Counted from the first letter of the stretch, positions 25,673 through 39,813 are shown. The stretch: 64,000 nucleotides of DNA from Perognathus longimembris pacificus (GCF_023159225.1 NC_063166.1:73410575-73474574); one strand, 5' to 3'. A program made the numbers and translations. Notes: generated by a model from the letters alone, not told the origin.

Positions 25673-28600
25673 GGCCAGTCCTGGGCCTTGGACTCAGGGC
25701 CTGAGCACTGTCCCTGGCTTCTTCCCGCTCAAGGCTAGCACTCTGCCACTTGAGCCACAGCGCCGCTTCTGGCCGTTTTCTGTATATGTGGTGCTGGGGA
25801 ATCGAACCTAGGGCCTCGTGTATCCGAGGCAGGCACTCTTGCCACTAGGCTATATCCCCAGCCCTCATGACAGGTTTTTAAGTCACTCTAAATTTATTTA
25901 TTGTCATCTCCCTGCCACATGAAGATTTCTTAGCATCGGTTTCATCCTAAGTGAAATTTCCATATATAGAGTTAATAAAGCTGCTTCCTTAAAGGAGTTT
26001 GTGTACCTTTCCCAAAATTACCTAGTGAAATTAAATTGTACTTGTTATATTGGTCTTGTACAGTTGGCCACATTCCAGGAATTTGCAATGGATTTATAAT
26101 AGAAAGTAGGTGGAAAGGGAAAGGAGAATTTCTTTCCTGTGAGGTACTGCTAGACGGTAGGCATTTGTGCTGTGCCTTTGTTTCCCACACTTCGAATTTG
26201 TAAGTCTTTCATAGGGAGGTCTGTTTCTCTTTGCAATATACAACCCCACTTCCCTCCCAGGCCTATGTTTGGGAGTATAAGTTGGTTGTTTTGCTCTTAT
26301 AGTTGAACAATTGATGTTCCTTTGTCTGGATATTTTGGCTTTCTTTTGTCCAGCCAAAAATAACAGCAGTCATACTTGACAAGGTTTCTAAGAGTTTGGA
26401 GATCCTGATCCTTTGGGTCAGAATTCTTGAGTCATAATTGCATTAACTCCATACTTATGTTCCTCTTTCTAGTGCTGATTATAAACCTAAGAAAATTAAA
26501 ACAGAAGATATCAAGAAGGAGAAGAAACGAAAACTAGAGGAAGAAGAGGTTAGTAAAAAGACTTAGGTTGAGGCTTTAAGTTTGAAAGTAAGAGTTTTTG
26601 TACAAAACAGCCTTGAAGGTGAATCAATTTTAAGAACATAGCTTAGTGAGAAAATACTGGTATTGTTTGTTTTGAGATCTCGCTGAGCTAGATGCCAGTG
26701 ACTTGGCCTGTAATCATAGTAGCTACATAGGAGTCTAAGATACAGAAGATTGAGCTTCAAAGCTAGTTGAGGCAGAAAAGTCTGTGAGACTTTATACACA
26801 AAATAACTAGTAAAAAACCAGACAAGTTCATCTCAACCAGAAGTGATTCTGCTCTTAGCCTTCCTGGTGTCCAACCATAGCTTTGCTCCTAATGAACATT
26901 CTTAGAGAAATAATGACAAAGAGAAAATATTCATAAAAAGAACATTTTGGCTTATAACCCTGAAGAATTTTCTCTAATTTTTTTTTTTTTAGTGTTTTCT
27001 TATATCTAACAAAGCATATTCTTCATTCACTTTGAGTAGCCATTCCTTTTTATTGAGTGCCTCCTTAGACAGAGAAATCCAGGCTCTTAACCTTGTCTCC
27101 TTTCTATCTGGCCCTGTATCTTGTGCCTGTCTTCATCTTGTTCCTCTTGAGCTCACCTTGTTCCAACCATACTGGTCTCCTTTGTTTCCCATTACAAACT
27201 CTCCTGTGCTTCAGAGCTTGATGTAGCACATGCTGTTCCTTCTTTCTGGAACACACATTCTTCCCGCCCTTCTTCCTTTCTGGCTTATAACCTTTCTTGA
27301 AAAAAAAAAAAATCTTAGTTTTAGTTCAAAAAATTTCCTAAGGATTCTGTCTGATGTTTGTATAGAGTTAAGGTATAGAATAATATGATTATTCCATTTG
27401 ATACTTTTGATTTCTGGTACTAAGAAGCCATCAGAAATGAGTGGTGTGAATTCACAGGTACTTCTAAGAGAAGAAGGGTTTGGAGATTAGCTGTTGTGAT
27501 CAAAATGGGCTCACCAGCCCAAAGTAAATAGCTTGAAGTAAAAGCAGTAAAGAAAGGGATAGTAAGGGCAAGGAATCTTGTAACAGTATTATTTAAGGTG
27601 GTGCATACCTGCAAACTCAACGCTAGGGATTCTAAGATAGAATTGTGAGTCCAAGGTCAGCCTGGGTTACACAGCCAGACTCTGTCTTTAAGAAAATGTG
27701 TTGTTTATAATAGCAGTAGTAAGAATAACATTAATAATACTTCTTGTGTGCTAAATATTGTTCTATATGCCTAATATGTCATTTTGAAGTGAATATCCCT
27801 GTAATATTCCTACTAGTATCCTCATTTGGCAGATACAAAAACAGTATAGAAAGATTGCAATTTATTCAATCGCTCCTGGGTCAAAGAGCTACTGAGTTGT
27901 AATGCCAAGATTTGTTCCTTTAAGTCCACAAGGGAAGAGAAAAAGGTTCACGAATGAAATTATAGTTGAAATGTTAATGAGTAAGAAAAAACAGATAATC
28001 AGATATTGAAATTAGAAAATTGTGTGTAGGTTTTGATAGTCTGCTCTAAGCAGAAGTTCAAGTTAATGAGAGGCAATCCAAGGAGTTGAAAGTGACTACA
28101 TTGAGTAGTGTTATGGTAGCTAGTCATTCCCCTTTCATATAGATGATTAGTACAGACTAGTAACAGTTTACATTTCAGCTCTTCATGTGTTTATTGCTTT
28201 TATGTTGTTAATGCATTTATGTAAAAAATAGTATGTAGAACTTATATGCTGACTAACACTCAATAGTTTTGTTTTTGCCTTCCTCTTTCAGGCAAGTTTT
28301 ATTATAAAGTTTCTACATGACTTGAATTTAAGTCTAGCCCACCATAGATAAAGCATTTTGGGGCTGAGAATATGGCCTAGTGGCAAGAGTGCTTGCCTTG
28401 TATACATGAAGCCCTGGGTTCGATTTCTCAGCACCACATATATAGAAAATGGCCAGAAGTGGTGCTGTGGCTCAAGTGGCAGAGTGCTAGCCTTGAGCAA
28501 AAGAAGCCAGGGACAGTGCTCAGGCCCTGAGTTCAAGCCCCAGGACTAGCAAAAAAAAAAAAAAGACTTAAGAATTTTGATGTCTAAATGCATGCTTTTC

Positions 28601-31600
28601 TTCATGTGTGTTGTGGAGAAAAGCATTAGTGAGAGGCCTAAGACTCTTAACACTGTATAATTATTCACAGACAATAACAACTTGATTCAACAACATGAAC
28701 TTATTAAAAGATATGTTCTTTTTTAACTAGGTTTAGTGTACAGTAATTCATCAAACCTTCCTCCCCACCCCCCCCCCCAAAAAAAAACCCAACTGTACTG
28801 GGAATTGAACTTGGGGCTATGTTTTTGCTAGGCAAATGCTCTGCCATTTGAGCCATGACTCCAGCTGTTGATTCAGATAGGGTCTACCAAACATTTTGCC
28901 GTGGGCTGGCCTTGATCTAAAATTTTCTAATCTCCTCAGGAGCTATGATTACAGGGTAAACTGCCATGCAGGCATGGCTATTTATTTCTCTACTTACTTT
29001 AGGACTGTGGCCCATTGGAAAAGAGAACTGTTGAGTTTTGACCTCATGGGGGATGGAAGGGAACAACATTAAAACTGCAGACTAAAAGACTGAATTAATA
29101 GTGTGACAGGAATCTCAGATGGCAAAATCTGCCATGAAACCTTGCTTGCTGGCTGTGTGTTTTTTGTTTCTAGAAATGGTTCTGAAGTCTCTCAGTGACT
29201 AACTATAACAGTTGGAGGCTTGGAAACAAACATACAGTATAGCCTATATCATCATCATCATCATCATCATCTTCTTCTTCTTCTTCTTCCTCCCCCTCCC
29301 CCTCCCCCTCCCCCTCTTCTTCCTCCTCTTCTTCCTCTTCTTCTTCTTCTTCTGTTTGTTTGCCAATCCTAGAGCTTGAGACTCAGGGCCTGAGCACTGT
29401 CCCTGGCTTCTTTTTGTTCAAGGCTAGCTAGCACTCTACCCCTTGAACCATAGCACCCCATCTGTTTTTTTTCTGCTTATGTGGTGCTGAGAAATCAAAC
29501 CCAGGGCTTCATGCATGCCAGGCAAGCACTCTACCACTAAGCCACATTCCCAGCTCCAGCCTATAATTTCTTGATGGGACCATCTGCATGTCTATTTACA
29601 AGCTAATGAGGGAATGTCTTAACTGGAAAATATTTCTCTTGCTGTAGTATGTTTCAGCCTAAATAGTAAACATTATCTAATTAAAGCGATCCTCTAATAT
29701 CTTCTCCTCAAAGATAGTACAAATGTGTTATTTATTCCATTTAAATTGACTTATGACTGATACATAAAAATATGAAAATTGACATATGTGAAATAATTTG
29801 ATGTTTTGTTATATGTTCTACTTAGACATTTATATTCTTCATGCCAGTTTCTAAGTACGTATGGTACTATTAGCTTTCTCCTTCTACCCTAAGTCATTTA
29901 CTTCTAGACCTTAAGTTTGTCTCTATTTTTATTGCTGTTTGTCCAGTCATTCTCATGAGTCACGTTCTGGGTTTTTTGTTTTGTTTTGTTTTGTTTTTTG
30001 GTGTGTGTGTGTGTTTGTTTTACAAATATAGGCTTTCATCATGGTGAGTAACAGCTAAGTATCCAGCACGTGACAGAACTATTTCAAAGGTTCTTGCTTA
30101 TAATCAGAAGAGACCAAACCAAATTGTCCAGACAATTTTTCACAGCTCTGTCGTTTTGCATTTGATTTTAATATGGTTCAAAACCACTTTCCATTGCTAT
30201 ATGAAACTTTTTGAGTAAAGATTGAAGTTATTTTAAATAGGCAGGACTGAAGACAAAAATGTAGGCATTGAGATTTTGTTGAGTGTAACTTCTGCTTGTT
30301 GATTGTTAAGTTTTTGTCAGGATGTGTCGGTTGTGATTTATCTTCCTGTATTGATAAATTGTGCCTGTTTAGGTTTGATGTCCTTTTATTGTGCCTCAAT
30401 GATCAGCTTATATGTATACTCACAGGAATCAGTATTTATTTGGGGATCTCCTAGATATTTTTGACTACTTTGCATATATAAACAGTGATAGAAGTACTCC
30501 CTCACTGTCTCAGGAACTTACTTTCCAGTTGAATTCTAAAGATCTAGTGTGTGTCCTACCTGTGCCTATTATTTAATATTTGTAGTGGTTTAGAGATGAG
30601 CAGTAGACTTTAAGGAAAATACACTGGGATCACTTGCTTTAGCAGTGCTTTTTGGACTCTTGCCCTGTTATGCGTTCTTTTGCCTGAATAATAATTCATC
30701 AGAGTTTGAGGGGGGAGGTGGGGAATACTACTCTGCTGTGAAGTACCATAAATTTTTATTCATCTGTCAAATGAGAGGATTACGTACACATAAGATTCTC
30801 TCTGTGTCTAACATTAGGATTATAGTTTTTCCTCTTAACGGCTCTCCAAAACTGCTTCCAGAGTGTGATCAGTCCTTATTTAAGTGTTTTCTCATCATGT
30901 TTCTTTGTAGGATGGTAAATTGAAAAAGCCCAAGAATAAAGATAAAGATAAAAAAGCTCCTGAGCCAGAAAACAAGAAAAAGAAACCGAAGAAAGAAGAG
31001 GAGCAAAAGTGGAAATGGTAACATCCAAGCACAAGCACTGGGTTAAAATGTCAGCACTTTTATTCCATAAGGAATTCAACAAGAAAGTTGAATTTTCAAG
31101 ATTAATAGCCTGACATTTTAGGGGAAATCTCTAGGATAGCATTTGAAATACAGTGTTCCAGGTCCTAATGAAATAATTTATTACTACTTCTATACCTATT
31201 GGAGCTCAATATTTGATTATATCTATTAAGCAAAATAAACTGGAGAAGTAGCCTATTTCCAAAATGGAATTTAGCATTTGAGGAAAGTGCAAATGCATTT
31301 ATTTAACTTATTCCATTTAAATGTATTTTTAACTGATACACAACGATCAAAATTGTACCTGTTCCGTGGGGTAATATGATGTTTATATGCATGTGTACAC
31401 ACACGCACATACATATACACATTATATCGTTTAAATCAAATTAAACATCTGCCTTATCAAATATTTCTTTGTGGTGAGAACTTTGAATATATTTGTAGCT
31501 TTTTTTTAAATGTACAATTTGCGTTTAATATGACAAAGGATTCTACAAGTCATATTGGAAAACTGCCTATTATTAAAACAACAACAAAACTGTAAGAACT

Positions 31601-31643
31601 TGGGTAACTGTTTATAAAATTGTAGACTACTGAAGTCAGTTGG

Positions 31644-31682
<39 letters not shown>

Positions 31683-34600
31683 TTTTCTACTTTTTATTGC
31701 TTTCCAGGCAAGTATTCTACCACTTGAGCCACACACACCCTGCATCCTAGAGAAGATTTTTTTTTTTTTTTGATAGTAGGGCTTTCCAATTAGGGCATTG
31801 TTCTTGTTAGGTGCTCTTCCACTTGACCCATGCCTCCAACCCTTTATGTTTTCATTATTTCTCAAGGAGGTTCTCATTTACTTTGCCCAAGCTGGCCTGG
31901 ACTGTCATCCTCCTATTTATGCTTCCTTGTGGCTAAGACGTTAGTGTAATGACACAGTGTTCACCTTTTTATTGGTTCAGATGGGATTTCTAAGACTTTT
32001 TTGCCTGGCTGGCATTGAATTGCTATGATCTTTTCAATCTGGCTGCCCACATACCTAGGAGTACTGGCACTTCTTACCCCTGTACCCAACTCCTACTGAA
32101 GATCTTTTAAAACAAAGTATAGCCAGAACCAATCTAATAATAGACTAGTCTAATAGGAACAATTATAATCTATCCTTAGCACAGTCTAATAGTCTAATAG
32201 TTCATTTAAAGCAAGCAAATGGTTAATGATTGAACTTAGGAAATCATGGCATAAAGAAATAATATATCGTTTTTATAATGCCTCTCAAATTGGGAAGGAA
32301 TAATAAAAATATTAAGCTAGAATGGAAGCTGAGAGTGAATGTGAGAGTTAAGCATTCTTCACTGCAGGAGTGAAGATTCAGTCTTTATGCAGGGCAGAGT
32401 AGCTTGTCCATTGTACACCTTAAATTTTTGACTTTTTAATGATTATTTTTTGACATCTTATATATCTTTATTTATTTATTTATTTATTTTAATTTTTATT
32501 TTTTGGCCAGTCCTGGGCCTTGGACTCAGGGCCTGAGCACCTTCCCTGGCTTCTTCCTGCTCAAGGCTAGCACTCTGCCACCTGAGCCACAGCGCCCCTT
32601 CTGGCCGTTTTCCATATATGTGGTGCTGGGGAATCGAACCGAGAGCTTCATGTGTAGGAGGCAAGCACTCTTGCCACTAGGCCATATTCCCAGCCCCTTA
32701 TATATCTTTAATACCCATAATACATGGTTTTTATTTATGTTGAAAAAATTCAAGAAATCCAGAGGTTTATGAATTAGAAAATAAAGGGCTCCTTTACCTT
32801 TTTTCTACATTTTCATTTTCCTGTAACTGTTTGGCATGTGACTTCCGGATTCATTTGTATCTATTTCTCTATGATTTACATTATGTAGAACAGTAGTGTC
32901 TCCAGCAGATCTGAGGGAAAGGGAAAGAGAAATGCCTGAAAAGTGGCCAGGGAGCGAGCAGCAAAGCAGACATGCGGCTATACAGTGACTATTGTATAGT
33001 TGGCTACTGGTGTGACATCTTAAAGTGAAAAGGGAAGTGTGGAAAAGGAATCACGGGCTTTTCAGAAGTCATTTAGAAAATGAAAGAATATATATATATG
33101 TTGGTTTTTTTTTTGCCAGTCCTGGGGCTTGAACTCAGGGCTTGAGCACTGTCCCTGGCTTCTTTGCTCAAAGCTATATCGCTCTACCACTTGAGCCACA
33201 GTGCCACTTCTGGCTTCTCCTAATATGTGTGGTGCTGAGGAATCGAACCCAGGGCTTCATGCATGCTAGGCAAGCACTCTACCACTAGGCCACATTCCTA
33301 GTCCAAGAATATATGATTTTTGTCCTCCTAGTTTTTATTTCATTTTCACTTTAGAGCCAATCATTAGTTTTCAGTGAAGTTTCCCAAAAAATTTTCACAA
33401 AGCAGTGAAAGATTTTTATGATGTTTAATAGGCAGTGTTTTAAAATATAAAGTGATTGTGTAAAGGAAGGGTTGTTATTGGGAATTCTAAGAATGATAAG
33501 TTAATGTCAGTCTCTTGCATCTTTTGGGGTCCCATGCTGGGTGCTCAGTTTAGTGTGTGTTAGATTTCCTTGTTTTCAGGCCCTGTGTTGACTGCCTCCT
33601 TTGTTCAGAGACCAAGGGAGATAGGCCTCTCTCCTGGTCCAGCCTGTGTGTGTAGAGTTAATGCCTCATAACTAATTTTGTTTTTGCAATTGAAATCCTT
33701 ATCAATGTTATCCCCAATGTTATCACATTAATTCTGAGAGAACATGACTTTGGTTTTTCTTATGGCTTAAGGGGAAAGTAGCTGCTCTTTAAACATGGTT
33801 TGTTGGAGGGATTATTTGCTACAGAGAAACTGCATGCTTTTTCTCAAGTCTGATTGTTGAACTTTGTGAGTTCTCCTCAGGCACAGTGCTTGATGGCACA
33901 CTTTAGGAATGGAAAATAGGAGTGTGCAGGCTTCTAATCAATAGTTACTGGCTTCTGTTTGTGAACTGAGGTCATTGCTAACTCCCACCAGTGGCCTAGT
34001 TGGGAGCATTACTACCACTCTTGCTATATCCCATTAAAAGAATTAGATACTCTACCAATTAGGCTAATGGGCAGAATTTCTGCCTTCCTCCTAAGTCAAT
34101 AGATATGTTTGTTTGTCCCAACCAAAAAAATACAATTTACTCTTACACTTATTTCTCTCTCTTTGGTAATTGTGTGAATGGGAAAACTTCATGTCTCTCT
34201 GGTTTTCTTCACTTAGACCACATTTTCCTCCTAGGAACAGTGGCGCTTAGTCTCAACCATGACAATCTAACCCAGATGACCCTAATTTCAACTGCTACCT
34301 AGCTGTAAGATTTCAGTTTAGTGTTGGCTTAAGTATACTTTTGTGTTAAGGTTGATCTGATAGAAGCAACTCCCAAGATAATTCTAACCAAATGATTCTT
34401 AACCAGGAGACTTAGATTTAGGAAATTTGTTGCTGTTAAGTGTGACTTAAATTGAGCTTTGAGCTGCAGAGCAAAAAAAAAAAAAATGTATGTGTATGTG
34501 TGTATTTGAAGAAGTTTGGAGTATAATGTTGTAAGGAATTCATTTTGAAAAACCAGGACTCCTGAATACTGTCAGTGGTAATGATTTGTTTGTTTGTTTG

Positions 34601-37600
34601 TTTTGCCAGTCCTGAGCCTTGGACTCAGGGCCTGAGCACTGTCACTGGCTTCTTTTTACTCTGCCACTTGAGCCACAGTGCCACTTCTGGCCATTTTCTG
34701 TATACGTGGTGCTGGGGAATCGAACCCAGGGCTTCATGTGTACAAGGCAAGCACTCTTGCCACTAAGGCCATATCCCCAGCCCCAATGATTTTCTTTTAA
34801 AATTTTAGAAATGTAAATTATTGATAGTCCCCAAATTAGACAATTTATATGTAGCCTTTATTATTTTTCACCTCCCTTTTTTTTTGGTGGTACAGTGCCT
34901 TGTGCTTGCTAAGGAGTGTTCCACCACTTATGGTATCCCCCTAGCCCTCCTTGCTTTAGTTATTTTTCAGATAGTCTCAGTTTTTCTCTTTTTCCCTCCA
35001 TTATTCACCAGAGCAGATCTGTACCCTAGTCCTTCCATTTTTGCCACCTACTTAACTAGGATGACAGGTATGTGCCACTAAGCTTAATTTATTGATTGAG
35101 ATGGGACCTAGCTGTCTCCTTCTGGTCTCTACTTCCCAAGTAGCTGGTGTGAGCCACTATACCTTGATCTTTGACTTTATTTCTGAACTTCTATAGATTG
35201 TAGGAATTTTATAGTGTATTGGGTGGTGTTGGATAACTCCAAGGAAACTCGGTTTCAAAACAGTATGTAGGGCTGGGGATATGGCCTAGTGGCAAGAGTG
35301 CTTGCCTCCTATACATGAGGCCCTGGGTTCAATTCCCCAGCACCATGTATACAGAAAAAGGCCAGAAGTGGCGCTGTGGCTCAAGTGGCAGAGTGCTAGC
35401 CTTGAGCAAAAGGAAGCCAGGGACAGTGCTCAGGCCCTTGAGTCCAAGCCCCAGGACTGGCCCAAAAAAAAAAAAACAGTATGTAGAACTTACATGCTGA
35501 CTAACACTCAATAGTTTTGTTTTTGCCTTCCTCTTTCAGGCAAGTTTTATTATAAAGTTTCTACATGACTTGAATTTAAGTCTAGCCCACCATAGATAAA
35601 GCATTTTGGGGCTGAGAATATGGCCTAGTGGCAAGAGTGCTTGCCTTGTATACATGAAGCCCTGGGTTCGATTTCTCAGCACCACATATATAGAAAATGG
35701 CCAGAAGTGGTGCTGTGGCTCAAGTGGCAGAGTGCTAGCCTTGAGCAAAAAGAAGCCAGGGACAGTGCTCAGGCCCTGAGTTCAAGCCCTGGGACTAGCA
35801 AAAAAAAAAAAAAAAGACTTAAGAATTTTGATGGCTAAATGCATGCTTTTCTTCAGGTGTGTTGTGGAGAAAAGCATTAGTGAGAGGCCTAAGACTCTTA
35901 ACACTGTATAATTATTCACAGACAATAACAACTTGATTCAACAACATGAACTTATTAAAAGATATGTTCTTTTTTAACTAGGTTTAGTGTACAGTAATTC
36001 ATCAAACCTTCCTCCCCTCCCCCCCCCCAAAAAAAAAACCCAATTGTACTGGGAATTGAACTTGGGGCTATGTTTTTGCTAGGCAAATGCTCTGCCATTT
36101 GAGCCATGACTCCAGCTGTTGATTCAGATAGGGTCTACCAAACATTTTGCCGTGGGCTGGCCTTGATCTGAAATTTTCTAATCTCCTCAGGAGCTATGAT
36201 TACAGGGTAAACTGCCATGCAGGCATGGCTATTTATTTCTCTACTTACTTTAGGACTGTGGCTAAGAGCTCAGGGTTTTACACTCTTGCTTAGCTTTTTC
36301 CACTCAGGGCTGGTTCTCTACCATTTGAGCCATGCGAGCTTCTGCCTTTTTGCCAGTTAGCAGGAGAGAGGTCTTGGATTTGTCTACCTGGACTGGCTCT
36401 GAACCTTGATCCTCAGGTATTAGTGTCTTCATTAGCTAAGATTATAGGTATGAGTCAATAGTGCTCAGCTTGGCTAGTTATTTTTTAAGACCATAATGTG
36501 CCTATTTTAGGCTTTCTTTACTAGCTAGGATGACAGGTAAGTACCACTGTATCCAACCCCCTCCATTGAGATGGAAACTTAGATTACATTCTTTTCTGCC
36601 CAGGCTGGCTTGATCTTCAGTCTTCCAATTTTAGGCCTCCACATAACCTAGGTTGACGGTACCCTTGTGCCCATCTATAGGATTATAAGGGGGTTGGTTC
36701 CCTTTCCTGCCTGAGCCAGCCTCAAATTACAGTCTACTCATTCTTAACTTCCCAAGTAGCTAGGATCACAGGCAAGAGCCACTGGCATCTAGTTCAGATC
36801 TCCTAATTTGTTTAAATGGTAAAGGACTTGCCTGAAGATAAACTGCGTTGAAGTTGGAGGAATTGTAATAACAGTTTATCTTAATTAGAAATCCTGGGGT
36901 GATGAAAAGAATGGAACCAAAACCCAGCCTTAGGGAAAACATAGTATTGTGAATTCCTTTAAAATTACTGTGTGATTGCTACAACAGATGAACTCCTTGT
37001 TAGAGGCTTTAACATGCATGCATACTTTGGAGTTTTACAAACTGTGGGAGGGAGATCCTGCCAATTCCTAGCTGTAAAGCAGTGAGTTCATTGTAGAAGA
37101 TCTGGAATGCTCCTAGGTCTAAGATTTTATTACATCTTTACTCTTCAGAGGGCACTATTTACATCTTTTTTTTTTTTTGGCCAGTCCTGGGGCTTGGACT
37201 CAGGGCCTGAGCACTGTCCCTGGCTTCTCTTTGCTCAAGAGCCACAGCGCCCCTTCTGGCCGTTTTCTATATATGTGGTGCTGGGGAATCGAACCCAGGG
37301 CTTCATGTATGCGAGGCAAGCACTCTTGCCACTAGGCCATATCCCTAGCTCCCAGCATGGTTTTTAATACGTGTAATTTTTTGTTTGCTGTTTCTGAACT
37401 TAGACCTGTAAATAATTCATCAGAATGATAAAATATGTATAATTAGCCTGCAGAAAGATTTTTAAATGTGGGAGTGGTGAGGTCTGTCCTAAACAAAAGC
37501 AGAGGTTGGAGACATCGCCCATCAATTGCGGTTAATTAGATCCTGTTCTATAAAATGTCTAATATATATACGTATTAATATACACTAGTATATTTATACG

Positions 37601-39772
37601 TGTATATATATATTACAGTTTATGAGAATTCATCATGTGTGTGTCCATGTCCCTGTGTGTCTGTGTCCTGGGGCCTGAACTCAAGGCCTGGGCACTGTTA
37701 GCTTTTTTCATCAAGACTAGCATTCTATCACTTGAGCCACAGGTCCATTCTGGCTTTTTGGTGGTTAATTGGAAATAAGAGTCTCAGGGCTTTTCCTACC
37801 CTGGCTTTAAACCACAATCCTCAGAAATCCTCAGATCTCAGCCTCCTGAGTAGGATTACAGATGTGAGCCACTGGAGCACTATCATTTTTATAGAGCTGC
37901 TTGCTGAAATATTTACTGGTGAAGTCTCAAGGCTAGCACTCTGCCGCTTGAGCCACAGCGCCACTTCTGGCCATTTTCTGTATATGTGGTGCTGGGGAAT
38001 CGAACCCAGGGCCTCATGTATATGAGGCAGGCACTCTTGCCACTAGGCCATATCCCCAGCCCCTTTTTTTAAGTTTAACTGTATTTTTTTTAAATTTTTA
38101 TTGTCAAACTGATGTACAGAAAGGTTACAGTTTCATACGTTAGGCATTGGATACATTTCTTGTACTGTTTGTTACCTCCTCCCTCATTCCCTTAACTGTG
38201 TATTTAAAACACACAATTTACCATCATAACTATATCTAAATGTATATAGTCAGGTGGTATTTCTATTCTATCTAAATGTGTAGTTAGTGTTGTCATCTTA
38301 GCTCACTCACTTGTTCTCTCTCTGTATCTCTCTGTGGAGTGTTACCATCTTAGCTATATCTAAATGTATAGTTAGACAGTGTTACATTTGTGCATATTGT
38401 TGTGTTATCGTGACCACTTACAGAACTCTTTAATCTAGTACTAAAACTGTGTAGTCCTGAAACACTGACTCCCGATTTCCTTCATTGCCTGCGTCTGACA
38501 TCCATTATTCTTTCTATGAGTTTGACTGTGGGAATTACCCCGTTATTTGTAACCATACAGTATTTGTATATTGGTGACTGGTATTTTACTTAACAAAACA
38601 CACACAAACTTCATCCATATTACAGCATGTGTCAGAATTTCCTTCCTGTTTATGACTGAATATTTCATTGTATAGACATAACACATTTATCTGTTTGTAG
38701 ACACTTGGATTTTTTTTCTCCCTTTTGACTCTTGGAAATAATGTTGCAAATATGTGGTTGAATCCCTGTTTTCATGGTGAGGCTTAAATTTCTAGGAATG
38801 AAATTGCCCTGTCTTATGGTAATTCTGTGTCTACAAAAGTGTACAGGCAGTCCCATTTCTCTGTCTCCCCACCAGTGCTTACTCTCTACTGTTTTTGTCA
38901 TCCTAGTGGATGTTGATGGTATGTCATTTAAGTGTAGGAGATGTTTGTATGTATATGTTTTGAAAATTGGGTCTTGCTACATAGCTGAAGATGGGAGCTT
39001 TCTAACTACCTGCCTCAGCCTCCCCAGTGCTGGGATTACAGGTGTGTTCCTCTTTGCCTAGCGTTCTTGTCTCCCTATATTGCCTGCCCTGTTCTTGAAC
39101 TCCTGGGCATAGTGTTTCTCCTGCCTTGGCCTCCCAAGTAGCTGGGACTATAGACATGTACTACTCTACCTGCAGGTTCTTTCTATATTCTAGGTATTAA
39201 CCTTTTATTAGATGCACAATTTTCAAATACTTTCCATTCTGTGGGTTTCCTTTTAGTTTTTTGAACATTTTCTTTGATGGCAGAATATTTTAGCTTTGTA
39301 ATCCAACTTATTTTCTTTTTGTTGTCTTTGATTTTTGTATCATGCCCAAGAAATCATAGTCAAAATCCAATATTATGAAGCTTTTTTTTTTTTTTTTTTT
39401 TGCTAGTCCTGGGACTTGGACTCAGGGCCAGAGCACTGTCCCTGGCTTCTTTTTGCTCAAAGCTAGCACTCTACCTCTTGGGCTACAGCGCCACTTCTGG
39501 CCTTTTCTGTTTATGTGGTGCTGAGGAATTTAACCCAGGTCTTCATGTATGCTAGGCAAGCACTTTACCACTAGGCCACATTTCCAGCCCTTGTGAAGCT
39601 TTAAAAAAAAATATTTATGTCTAAATTGGAGGTTTTATAGTTTGAGGAGTGTTATATTCCAACTCCAGGGTTGAAATCCTTGCCTCCTTGAATGATGTTA
39701 CAAAATCACTTAACCATAAAGGTTGACTTTTATAGTTATAGTTGTTACAGCATGGGTTTTTTTTGTTGTTTT

Positions 39773-39813
<41 letters not shown>

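Larger units (their letters stand above)
26549..30910 (+). other. TOP1: TOP1 intron 7
   Basis: Holds B1-like and ID-type SINEs, a MIR/L2-type fragment, copy A of a 0.78-kb duplication shared with intron 8, and an (ATC)n/(TTC)n/(CCCCCT)n compound tract. About 26,860-27,590, 29,020-29,240 and 29,870-30,900 show nothing I can name. Confidence 0.88.
38195..39720 (-). mobile_element. Old L1M-type LINE fragment, interrupted
   Basis: Reads like the complement of L1M 3' sequence: TTCATCCATATTACAGCATG, TATTTCATTGTATAGACATA, AATGAAATTGCCCTGTC, CCATTCTGTGGGTTTCC. Broken by a 7SL-like unit (38,940-39,175) and an ID-ID SINE (39,380-39,594). No coding capacity left. Confidence 0.8.

Noticed and set aside
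28290..28330. Possible extra exon after the CTCTTTCAG acceptor-like site in intron 7, also present in the intron 8 copy
   Set aside because: The short stretch after it has no TOP1 homology, no good donor, and stops occur in frame. It is just part of the duplicated segment.
31506..31877. 123-codon minus-strand frame
   Set aside because: Crosses the (TG)n microsatellite (read as a Thr-His run) and SINE remnants. No coding character.
38195..39720. Active LINE-1 element
   Set aside because: Only a decayed 3' part remains, with no reverse transcriptase reading frame.
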